13,232 nucleotides of DNA from Stagnihabitans sp043738565 (GTDB lineage: Bacteria > Pseudomonadota > Alphaproteobacteria > Rhodobacterales > Rhodobacteraceae): positions 1 through 13,232 of the forward strand of contig JAYUGA010000168.1 in the NCBI GenBank assembly GCA_043738565.1. Reading direction: 5' to 3'. The translations under genes and the position numbers were made by a program. Below the pieces are notes generated by a model that saw nothing but the letters and a program-made list of their open reading frames with translations, ran no database searches and was not told the origin of the DNA. Each line of letters opens with the position of its first letter. Within the stretch, counting starts at the first letter, position 1. This document shows, piece after piece, positions 1 through 7,483 of this stretch.

Positions 1-125
1 ATGTCCGCACCCCGCTTCGAATGTCCCGCAGAACCGATCTTGCCATGAAAAACGCAGATCGACGAGGGGATATGTGATCATCCGGGATGGGACACCTAGG
101 CAATGCACGGTCAACGAAAAGTTAA

Positions 126-132
126 CCGGAGG
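126..132 (+). promoter_or_regulatory. Ribosome binding site of nirB
   Basis: The motif CCGGAGG lies six bases before the ATG at 139. It decides the start: an in-frame upstream ATG at 103 has no such motif and would add twelve residues (beginning MHGQRKVNRRSA) that do not look like a NirB N-terminus, whereas MTEKLVIIGAGMASG is a typical FAD-binding start. Confidence 0.75.
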
Positions 133-138
133 TCTGCA

Positions 139-2574
139 ATGACCGAGAAACTCGTGATCATCGGCGCAGGCATGGCCTCTGGCCGGGTGATCGAACACCT
201 GATCGAAGCCGACCCTGCGGCCTATCAAATCACCCTCTTCAATGCCGAGGCGCGGGGCAACTACAACCGGATCATGCTGTCGCCGGTGCTGTCGGGTGAG
301 AAATCCTATGCCGATATCGTCACCCATGATGACGATTGGTATGCGGCGAATGGCGTGGCCACGCGGTTTGGGGCGCATGTCACCCGGATCGACCGGGACC
401 GCAAGGTGGTGGTCAGTGGGGGCGTGGACACGCCCTATGACAAGCTGATCCTTGCCACCGGATCGGCGCCGTTCATCCTTCCGGTGTCGGGCAAGGATTT
501 GCCCGGCGTCGTCACCTACCGCGATCTGGATGATACCAACAAGATGATTGCCGCCAGCAAGCCGGGTGCGAAAGCGGTGGTGATCGGCGGCGGCCTGTTG
601 GGACTGGAGGCGGCTGCCGGGCTGCAACTGCGCGGGATGGAGGTGACGGTGATCCATATCATGGGCCACCTGATGGAGCGGCAACTGGACCCGGCGGCGG
701 GGTATCTTTTGCAACGGACGCTGGAGGCGCGGGGCATCACCGTGCATTGCAAGGGCGCCACCAAGGCCATTCTGGGCGATGGCCGGGTTGAGGCTGTCGC
801 CTTGGAGGACGGCACGGTTTACGGGGCCGATCTGGTGGTGATGGCGGTGGGTATCCGGCCCGAGGTTCGCCTCGCCAAAGATGCGCATCTGGAGGTTGGG
901 CGCGGGATTGTGGTCGGCGATCAGATGCAGACATCGGACCCCAGCATCTATGCGGTGGGCGAATGTATCGAGCATAACAAGCAGTTGTTCGGGCTGGTGG
1001 CCCCGCTTTACGATCAGGCCAAGGTGCTGGCCAAGGCGCTGATGGCCGAGGACAGCGCGTTTCGCCCAATTCAGACGGCGACGAAACTCAAGGTCACGGG
1101 TTGCGATCTGTTCAGCGCGGGCGACTTTCCCGATGCGCCGGGGCGCGAGGATATCGTGTTCCGCGATCCGGGGCGGGGGATTTACAAGCGCCTTGTCCTG
1201 GAAGGCGACCGGCTGATCGGCGCGGTGATGTATGGCGACACCGCCGATGGCAACTGGTTCTTTGGCCTGATCAAGGACGCCACCAACGTCACGCCGATGC
1301 GCGACACGCTGGTCTTTGGACCGAGCTTTCAGGGGGGTAGCCACTCGGACCCTATGGCGGCCGTTGCAGCCTTGCCGCCTAGCGCGGAGATTTGTGGTTG
1401 TAACGGCGTCTGTAAGGGACGGATCGTCGAAGCGATTGCCGGAGGGGCAGTAACGCTGGATCTGGTCAAGGCGCAGACCAAAGCGTCGTCGTCCTGCGGG
1501 TCTTGCACCGGGCTGGTGGAACAGGTTCTGGCGGTGACGCTGGGCGACAGTTTCCAGCGGGCGACGACCGTGCCGATGTGCAAATGCACCGACCATACCC
1601 ATGAGGACGTGCGGCGCTTCATCAAGGCGGGGGCGATGAAGTCGATCCCGGCGGTGATGCAGGAACTGGGGTGGAAAACGGTGGGCGGCTGTGCCTCGTG
1701 CCGTCCGGCGCTGAACTATTACCTGCTGGCGGATTGGCCGCTGGACTACCGCGACGACCGCCAGAGCCGGTTCGTGAACGAACGCAATCACGCCAATATC
1801 CAGAAGGATGGCACCTATTCGGTGGTGCCGCGGATGTGGGGAGGGGTGACGACGCCGGACGAGCTGCGGGCGATCGCAGATGCGGCGGATAAGTTCAACG
1901 TGCCGATGGTCAAGGTGACGGGCGGGCAAAGGATCGACCTGCTGGGGGTGCGGAAAGAGGATTTGCCGGCGATGTGGGCGGATCTGAATGCGGCGGGGAT
2001 GGTCAGCGGGCATGCCTATTCCAAGGGCCTCAGGACGGTGAAAACCTGTGTCGGGACCGAGTTCTGTCGGTTTGGCACGCAGGATTCGACGGGGTTGGGG
2101 ATCAAGCTGGAAAAGCTGCTGTGGGGGTCGTGGGCACCTGCCAAAGTGAAACTTGGCGTCTCGGGCTGTCCGCGAAACTGTGCGGAAGCGGCCTGCAAGG
2201 ATGTGGGGATTGTCTGCGTGGACAGCGGTTACGAGATCAGCGTTGCAGGGGCGGCGGGGATGGATGTCAAGGAAACCGAACTGCTGTGCAAGGTGGCGAC
2301 AGAGGCCGAGGTGATGGAGGTGGTGGCGGCCTTCATCCAGCTTTTCCGCGAAAACGCCCGCTATTTGCACCGGATTTACAAATGGGTCGCCAAGGTCGGG
2401 CTGGAATGGTGTCAGGCGCAGGTGGCCGATCCGGTTTTGCGCCGGGCGCCGTATGACCGGTTCATGGTCAGTCAGTCGGTTTATCAGACCGATCCCTGGG
2501 CGGAACATGCCAGACAGCCCGAGCGGGCGAAATGGGGTGTGATGGCGGATCTGTCGCTGGAGGCTGCGGAATGA
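139..2574 (+). CDS. nirB: Assimilatory nitrite reductase [NAD(P)H], large subunit
   Basis: NirB reduces nitrite to ammonium in the cytoplasm with six electrons from NAD(P)H, passed through FAD and iron-sulfur centres to siroheme. The 811-residue product shows the family's domains in order: an FAD dinucleotide fold (GAGMAS, residues 9-14), an NAD(P)H fold (GGGLLGLE, near 149), a BFD-like [2Fe-2S] domain (C419-x-C421, then SSCGSC), a second BFD-like segment (MCKC near 483, then GGCASC), the ferredoxin-like half and the siroheme/4Fe-4S domain. The last carries C637-x5-C643 and C677-x3-C681, the ligands expected for the coupled cluster. Length is normal for alphaproteobacterial NirB and no frame disruption is seen. 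The stop codon overlaps the next start as ATGA, implying translational coupling to NirD. The gene is sometimes named nasB or nasD in assimilatory operons. Confidence 0.95.
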   Translation: MTEKLVIIGAGMASGRVIEHLIEADPAAYQITLFNAEARGNYNRIMLSPVLSGEKSYADIVTHDDDWYAANGVATRFGAHVTRIDRDRKVVVSGGVDTPYDKLILATGSAPFILPVSGKDLPGVVTYRDLDDTNKMIAASKPGAKAVVIGGGLLGLEAAAGLQLRGMEVTVIHIMGHLMERQLDPAAGYLLQRTLEARGITVHCKGATKAILGDGRVEAVALEDGTVYGADLVVMAVGIRPEVRLAKDAHLEVGRGIVVGDQMQTSDPSIYAVGECIEHNKQLFGLVAPLYDQAKVLAKALMAEDSAFRPIQTATKLKVTGCDLFSAGDFPDAPGREDIVFRDPGRGIYKRLVLEGDRLIGAVMYGDTADGNWFFGLIKDATNVTPMRDTLVFGPSFQGGSHSDPMAAVAALPPSAEICGCNGVCKGRIVEAIAGGAVTLDLVKAQTKASSSCGSCTGLVEQVLAVTLGDSFQRATTVPMCKCTDHTHEDVRRFIKAGAMKSIPAVMQELGWKTVGGCASCRPALNYYLLADWPLDYRDDRQSRFVNERNHANIQKDGTYSVVPRMWGGVTTPDELRAIADAADKFNVPMVKVTGGQRIDLLGVRKEDLPAMWADLNAAGMVSGHAYSKGLRTVKTCVGTEFCRFGTQDSTGLGIKLEKLLWGSWAPAKVKLGVSGCPRNCAEAACKDVGIVCVDSGYEISVAGAAGMDVKETELLCKVATEAEVMEVVAAFIQLFRENARYLHRIYKWVAKVGLEWCQAQVADPVLRRAPYDRFMVSQSVYQTDPWAEHARQPERAKWGVMADLSLEAAE

Positions 2575-2885
2575 ACTGGCTGGATATAGGCGCTTTGGAC
2601 GATATTCCGCGGCAGGGTGCGCGGGTCGTCAAGACTGCGGCGGGCTGTGTCGCGGTGTTCCGCACGGCTGCGGATGCGGTCTTTGCAGTGGATGACCGCT
2701 GCCCCCACAAGGACGGGCCGCTGTCCGAAGGGATCGTGCATGGCAATGCCGTGACCTGCCCGCTGCATGCCTGGGTGTTTTCACTGGAAACCGGACAGGC
2801 TCAGGGCGCGGATGCGGGCGCGATTGCGACCTATCCGGCGCGGGTCGAGGCCGGGCGCATTCTGCTGGACGCCAGCCGGTTGGTG
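2571..2885 (+). other. nirD: NirD module (nitrite reductase small subunit, Rieske-type) fused to NasA
   Basis: Residues 1 to about 103 of the fused frame are a complete-looking NirD: MNWLDIGALDDIP, CPHKDGPLSEG (Cys-x-His, residues 44-46) and TCPLHAWVF (C63, H66). These are the paired Cys-His motifs of a Rieske [2Fe-2S] fold. NirD partners NirB in the cytoplasm. The start ATG at 2571 overlaps the nirB stop. A free NirD would normally end soon after the strand written here as GRILLDASRL; no stop is present and the frame passes straight into NasA sequence (VAASPDGKGGISV). With the TAG at 3912, the product would be NirD carrying about 340 residues of truncated NasA. Whether such a protein still serves NirB is unknown. 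The module border is approximate. Confidence 0.8.
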
Positions 2886-5033
2886 CGGCGGGTGGCGGCC
2901 AGCCCGGACGGCAAGGGTGGCATCAGCGTCAAGGACGACCCGGATCATCCGGCGAACCGGGGGCGGCTGTGTTCCAAAGGCTCGGCCTTGGGTGAGACGG
3001 TTGGGCTGGAAGGGCGGCTGTTGGCGCCGCGCGTGTTTGGGCAGGACGTCGGCTGGGATGAGGCGTTGGGGCTGGTGGCGCGGCGGTTCAACAAGGTCAT
3101 CGCCGAACACGGGCCGGATGCGGTGGCATTCTATGTCTCGGGTCAGATGCTGACCGAGGATTATTATGTCGCCAACAAACTGATGAAGGGTTTTATCGGC
3201 TCGGCCAATATCGACACCAATTCAAGGCTTTGCATGGCGTCATCGGTGGCGGGGCACCACAGGGCGTTTGGCACCGACACGGTGCCGGGGCTGTATGACG
3301 ATCTGGAACTTGCCGATCTGGTGGTGCTGACCGGGTCCAACCTCGCCTGGTGCCGCCCAGTGCTGTATCAGCGCATTGCGGCTGCCAAGGCCGCGCGACC
3401 CGCCATGAAAGTGGTGGTGATCGACCCGCGCCGCACCGCGACCTGCGATCTGGCCGATCTGCATCTGGCAATTGCGCCGGGCTCGGATGCGGCGCTGTTC
3501 AACGCGCTGCTGGTGGCGATTGCGGACGGCGGCAAGGTGGATGGCGGATTCCTGCGCCATGTGACGGGCTATGAGGCGGCACTGGCGGCGGCGCGGGCGT
3601 CTGATCCGGCGATGACAGGGCTGGAGGCAGGGCAGTTGGCCGAGTTCTGCGCAATCTGGCTGGCCTCTGAAAAGGTCGTCACGGTTTATTCGCAGGGCAT
3701 CAACCAGTCGGCCACCGGCACCGACAAGGTGAATGCGATCCTCAACTGCCATCTTGCCACCGGACGGATCGGCCGCCCCGGCATGGGGCCGTTCAGCGTC
3801 ACCGGCCAGCCCAACGCGATGGGCGGGCGCGAGGTCGGCGGGCTGGCCAATATGCTGGCCTGCCATCTGGATCTGGAAAACCTGACCCATCAGGGCGCGG
3901 TACAGAGGTTCTAGTCCAGCCCTGTGATGGCCGACAAGCCGGGGCTGAAGGCGGTGGACATGTTCCGCGCGGTGGGTGCGGGGCGGATCAAGGCGATCTG
4001 GATCATCCACACCAACCCCGTGGTGTCGGTGGCCGATGCCCTGCGGCAGTGCCCGTTTGTCGTAGTGTCGGATGTGACCGCCGCCACCGATACCGCAAAG
4101 CTCGCGCATGTGCTGCTGCCTGCCACTTCCTGGGGTGAGAAAGACGGCACCGTCACCAATTCCGACCGCACCATCAGCCGCCAACGGGCCGTGCTTTCGG
4201 CTCCGGGACTGGCGCGCGACGATTGGCGGATTCTGGCGGGGGTGGCCGCGCGGATGGGGTTTGGTGCGGCGTTCGGCTGGGGCAATGCCGCCGGGGTATT
4301 CCGCGAATATGCCGGGCTTTCGGGCGTAGCGGGCTGGCTGGGCAGCGACTTTGACATCTCGGATCATGCGGCGATCAGTGTGATGGAATATGAGGGGCTG
4401 GCACCGTTCACCTGGCCGTTGAACCCGCGCCGAAAAGGCGGGCGGTTCTTTGGTGAGGGGCGGTTTCACACCCCGGATGGCCGTGCCCGCATGCTGCCGA
4501 TAGCACCGACTTTGCTAGAGGCATTGACGCCCGACGCGCCGTTCCGGCTGAATACCGGTCGAATCAGGGACCAATGGCATACCATGACCCGCAGCGCGAA
4601 ATCGCCGCGTTTGAGCCAGCACCTGGCGGAACCGTTTCTGGAAATTCATCCGCAAGACGCGGTGGAGCTGGCGGCGAAGATTGCCGACCTGGTGGAGGTT
4701 TCCAACGGCCTCGGCCGGGTGATCCTGCGCACACTGATCACCGACCGGGTGGCCAAGGGCGAGGTCTTTGCGCCGATGCACTGGACGGATGAAAACGCGG
4801 CGCGAGCGCGGGTCGATGTGCTGGTGCCTGCGCGGGTCGATCCGGTCTCGGGTCAGCCTGAGAGCAAGGCGGCGGCGGAGGCGGTGCAGCGGTTTGCAGC
4901 GAAATGGTATGGCTTTGCGGTCTGCGCGGGAGAGGTAGAGCCGCAAGCGGAGTACTGGGCCAAGGCGCGGATCAGCGGCGGCTGGCGGCTGGAGCTGGCG
5001 GGGCTGACCACGCCTGCGGACTGGGTCGCTTAA

Positions 5034-5444
5034 GCCCGCGCGCTGTTTGGCCTGCCGGATGCGACCGCTGCCACGGTGATTGACAAGGCGCGCGCTTTGG
5101 CGCGGGTGGCGTTTCACGATGGTGACCGGCTGATCGCGGCGCTGTTTGCCGGGCCGGATCCGGTGGCAGTGTCGCGGGACCATGTGGCCGGGCGGATCGC
5201 GGCGGCTGGAGGCGCGCAAGTGCTGGCCGGAGTGCCGGGGGCGGATGCGCCGGACCCGGGGCAAGTGGTTTGCGCCTGTCTGAATGTCGGGTTGAATACC
5301 ATTCGCGCGGCCATCGAAACCAGAGCGGCCTTGTCGGTTGCGGCTTTGGGCGCGGCTTTGGGCGCGGGCACGTCCTGCGGGTCGTGCCGACCGGAACTAA
5401 GCCAGCTGCTGACCCGCTATCGCCAGCCCGAGGCCGCCGAATGA
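5034..5444 (+). other. C-terminal BFD-like [2Fe-2S] domain of NasA, cut off by an upstream TAA
   Basis: After the TAA at 5031 the same frame continues ARALFGLPDA and ends in a BFD-like domain with C901-x-C903 (VCACLNVG) and C936-x2-C939 (SCGSC), numbered in the fused frame. Alphaproteobacterial NasA proteins often carry this domain to accept electrons, so the region belongs to nasA and not to a separate small gene. An ATG-less start near 5076 (GTG) exists, but there is no clear ribosome binding site before it. The final TGA overlaps the cobA start as ATGA. Confidence 0.8.
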
Positions 5445-6292
5445 ACCGCATTGCCAAATTGCCAATCTGGACGGCGTTTGTGGCGACCCTGCGCGATTGG
5501 GTCTATGCCCCGGCGGTTCCAGCGATTCGGGCCAAGCGCAAACCCGTCGGCTTCGTCAGCCTTGTCGGCGCAGGTCCGGGGTCTGCCGACCTGATCACCC
5601 TGCGCGGGATGCGGGTTTTGCAAGCGGCGAATGTGGTGTTTTATGACCGGCTGGCCGACGCGGCGCTGCTGGATCATGTCGGGGCAGGCGCCCGGCTGGT
5701 CGATGTTGGCAAAGCCCCCGGCAACCACACTATCCCGCAGGACGAGATTTGCCGGATGCTGGTGCAGGCCGCCTTGCAAGGCTTGAAGGTTGTCCGGCTG
5801 AAATGCGGTGATCCCGGTGTGTTCGGGCGCGGGGCCGAGGAGGCCAGTGCCCTGGATGCGGCGGGCGTCGTCTGGGAAATCGTGCCGGGGGTGACTGCCG
5901 CCTGTGCTGCTGCCGCATCGGCCCGGTCGTTCCTGACCGAGCGTGGCGTGAGCGAGCGGGTGATCTTTGCCACCGGCCATCGGCGTGAGGGTGACAGCAC
6001 CGATTGGGCCGCGGCGGCTGCGCCGGGGACCACGCTGGCCTGCTACATGGGCGTGGCAGGGGCTGGCGTGATGCAGCGCGGGTTGATCGCGGCGGGTTGG
6101 CCTGCGGGCAGCGCGGTCGAGGTCATCTCCAAGGCGCAAACGCCGCAGGAAAGGTTGCTGTCCTGCCCGCTGTCGGGACTGGCAGCGTTGTTCCAAAGCG
6201 TGCCTGGCCTGAACCCCGCCATGCTGCTGATCCGCTGGCCGCAGGTGGCGCTGGTGCCAGTAACGGCAAGCCTTGCGGCTGTGGGCGACTGA
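5441..6292 (+). CDS. cobA: Uroporphyrinogen-III C-methyltransferase (SUMT)
   Basis: The enzyme uses two S-adenosylmethionine to methylate uroporphyrinogen III to precorrin-2, the precursor of siroheme and cobalamin. In this operon it would supply siroheme to NirB. The 283-residue product shows family motifs in order: VGAGPGSADLITLRG (42-56), YDRLAD (68-73), VGKAPGNHTIPQDEI (89-103), RLKCGDPGVFGRGAEE (119-134), PGVTAA (149-154) and an ACYMGVAG segment. It has a roughly 37-residue N-terminal extension (including WTAFVATLRDWVYAP) before the catalytic fold. The ATG overlaps the nasA stop, and this coupled start gives the best-supported N-terminus. One oddity is C122, where the family motif usually reads LKGGDP. 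It is the C-methyltransferase domain alone, without the dehydrogenase/chelatase part of CysG. Confidence 0.92.
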   Translation: MNRIAKLPIWTAFVATLRDWVYAPAVPAIRAKRKPVGFVSLVGAGPGSADLITLRGMRVLQAANVVFYDRLADAALLDHVGAGARLVDVGKAPGNHTIPQDEICRMLVQAALQGLKVVRLKCGDPGVFGRGAEEASALDAAGVVWEIVPGVTAACAAAASARSFLTERGVSERVIFATGHRREGDSTDWAAAAAPGTTLACYMGVAGAGVMQRGLIAAGWPAGSAVEVISKAQTPQERLLSCPLSGLAALFQSVPGLNPAMLLIRWPQVALVPVTASLAAVGD

Positions 6293-6335
6293 ACGGGACG
6301 CAATCCACCCCCTGCACTTCAACCGATGACAAACC

Positions 6336-6361
6336 GGCAGGGCAATCTGTTGGTGCCTGCC
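6336..6361 (+). terminator. Weak hairpin between the two operons
   Basis: GGCAGG (6336-6341) and CCTGCC (6356-6361) form a 6-bp stem with a 14-base loop, about 45 bases after the cobA stop. The following bases contain only scattered T residues, so this is at best a weak or Rho-assisted end of the nitrite operon. Confidence 0.25.
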
Positions 6362-6383
6362 CATTGGCGCAGATTTCTCTTTC

Positions 6384-6415
6384 TACTTCACGACTGATTG
6401 TATCTTCGTGAAGTA
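6384..6415. promoter_or_regulatory. Perfect 10-bp inverted repeat, probable operator of the sugar operon
   Basis: TACTTCACGA (6384-6393) and TCGTGAAGTA (6406-6415) are exact inverted copies separated by 12 bases. The site lies in the only substantial intergenic gap before the sugar operon and its right arm abuts the ribosome binding site AAAGGGG. A regulator bound here would block transcription or initiation. The MurR/RpiR-family protein encoded at 11049 is the obvious candidate; such dimeric regulators bind palindromes near their own operons. A -10-like TATCTT (6401-6406) falls inside the site, but I cannot assign a convincing -35. An RNA hairpin in the leader is the alternative reading. Confidence 0.6.
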
Positions 6416-6427
6416 AAGGGGAATCGC

Positions 6428-7483
6428 ATGCTTGGAAGTCGCTTTGCCACGCGGATCAATTCATTTGCCTCCGGGGCGGCGGATTACTGGCCAAACCTTA
6501 CTGGCAAGCCAACGCTGGCGCAGATCGTGCAGCGCGCCGCGACGGTTGACGGACTGACCAAACTGGACCTGAACTATCCCGATCATGTCGGCGACACTCC
6601 GGCGATGATTGCAAAGGTGGTGGCGGATTGCGGGTTGCAGATCAGCGGTCTGGCGATGCGCTACTACGGCAATCCGGCCTACAAGCGCGGTGCTTTCACC
6701 AACCCCGACCGGGCGGTGCGGCGCGAGGCGATTGACCTGACCAAGCGCGGCATTGATGCGGCCCGCGCGATGGGCGCGCCGATGATGACGCTGTGGCTGG
6801 GGCAGGATGGCTATGATTACGCCTTTCAGTGCGACTATCCGGCGCTGTGGCAGGACGAGATCGACGGCATTGCCGAAGTGACGGCGCACGATGCGGATTG
6901 CCTAATTTCCATCGAATATAAGCCAAATGAACCAAGATCTTACGCTGTCTTATGCGATGCGGCTACCACCCTTCTGGCGATTGCCGAAGTCGGTGCGAAA
7001 AACCTTGGCGTCACCATAGATTTCGCCCATGCCCTGTATGCCGATGAACAGTCGGCCTTTGCCGCAGCCCTGATCCAACGGTCGAGCAAGCTGTTGGGCC
7101 TGCACCTGAACGACGGCTACGCCAAGCGCGACGACGGGCTGATGGTGGCCGCCGTGCATGAACAGGCGACGCTGGAACTGCTGCGCCAGGTCAAGCGTGG
7201 CGGCTTTGCAGGTGCGATCTATTTCGACACGTTCCCCGACCCCTCCGGTCTTGATCCGGTGGCGGAATGTGCTGCCAACATCCGCACCGTGCGGCGGATG
7301 CTGGACGCCGTGGCAGTGTTGGAGGGCGATAACCGCCTGGCCGACGCCCAAAGCCGCCAAGACCCGATCACCGCACAGGAAATTGCCCGGCTGGCACTCA
7401 CCGGACGGACCGTGACTGCATACCCTTTACCCAACTTCATAAAATCGTGTTGTAATGGCAGGAACCAATGCAACACACTCTGA
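6428..7483 (+). CDS. Sugar-phosphate isomerase/epimerase-like TIM-barrel protein
   Basis: This is a 351-residue xylose-isomerase-like TIM-barrel protein, likely a cytoplasmic metal-dependent sugar isomerase or epimerase. Candidate metal ligands are the Glu of ISIEYKPNEP, the Asp and His of TIDFAHALYADE, the His of GLHLNDGYAKRDDGL and the Asp of IYFDTFPD. The start at 6428 follows AAAGGGG by six to seven bases; an earlier in-frame ATG at 6398 lies inside the operator and has no such site. The gene heads an operon with a ribose-type importer, an RpiR-type regulator and a ribokinase-like kinase, so it probably isomerises the imported sugar or its phosphate. The substrate cannot be named. The last 24 or so residues (after LALTGR) read through the apparent intergenic stretch and overlap the binding-protein gene by 16 bases, which suggests loss of the original stop. 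Confidence 0.8.
   Translation: MLGSRFATRINSFASGAADYWPNLTGKPTLAQIVQRAATVDGLTKLDLNYPDHVGDTPAMIAKVVADCGLQISGLAMRYYGNPAYKRGAFTNPDRAVRREAIDLTKRGIDAARAMGAPMMTLWLGQDGYDYAFQCDYPALWQDEIDGIAEVTAHDADCLISIEYKPNEPRSYAVLCDAATTLLAIAEVGAKNLGVTIDFAHALYADEQSAFAAALIQRSSKLLGLHLNDGYAKRDDGLMVAAVHEQATLELLRQVKRGGFAGAIYFDTFPDPSGLDPVAECAANIRTVRRMLDAVAVLEGDNRLADAQSRQDPITAQEIARLALTGRTVTAYPLPNFIKSCCNGRNQCNTL

Larger units (their letters stand above)
2571..5444 (+). pseudogene. nasA: nirD-nasA fusion, assimilatory nitrate reductase catalytic subunit, disrupted
   Basis: One reading frame of 958 codons contains a NirD module (about residues 1-103), the NasA molybdopterin oxidoreductase (about 104-820) and a C-terminal BFD [2Fe-2S] domain. 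NasA would reduce nitrate to nitrite in the cytoplasm using Mo-bisMGD and a 4Fe-4S cluster. Visible NasA hallmarks are RLCSKGSALGET (C134, fourth cluster ligand), NSRLCMASS (C221, the position of the Mo-ligating cysteine), the AWIIHTNP-type motif written here as IWIIHTNP, and the SWGEKDGTVTNSDRTISRQR block. Three defects are seen. The N-terminal CxxCxxxC segment that normally opens NasA is absent at the nirD junction. TAG at 3912-3914 (residue 448) interrupts a conserved VQRF-W-x-x-P stretch. TAA at 5031-5033 (residue 821) separates the BFD domain. All three parts stay in the same frame, so the stops look like point substitutions. As written the only full product from the nirD start is 447 residues. 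A functional nitrate reductase is very unlikely. Confidence 0.9.

Noticed and set aside
1..48. Open frame ATGTCC... ending TGA at 46-48, possibly the end of an upstream gene
   Set aside because: Only 15 codons are visible and nothing in them is recognisable; it cannot be told from chance.
74..95. Small hairpin GTG-CATC/GATG-CAC before nirB, considered as a NasT-type antitermination leader
   Set aside because: The stem is short with an internal loop, there is no second hairpin or T run, and too little upstream sequence is present.
3240..4469. 409-codon open frame on the - strand
   Set aside because: It lies wholly opposite nasA, has a low-complexity Arg/His/Gly-rich product without domains, and arises from GC-rich third positions of the real gene.
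3912..5033. Stop codon recoding (selenocysteine, pyrrolysine or readthrough) in nasA
   Set aside because: The stops are TAG and TAA at non-catalytic positions, the Mo ligand is an ordinary Cys codon, no recoding structure is apparent, and the N-terminal cluster motif is lost anyway.
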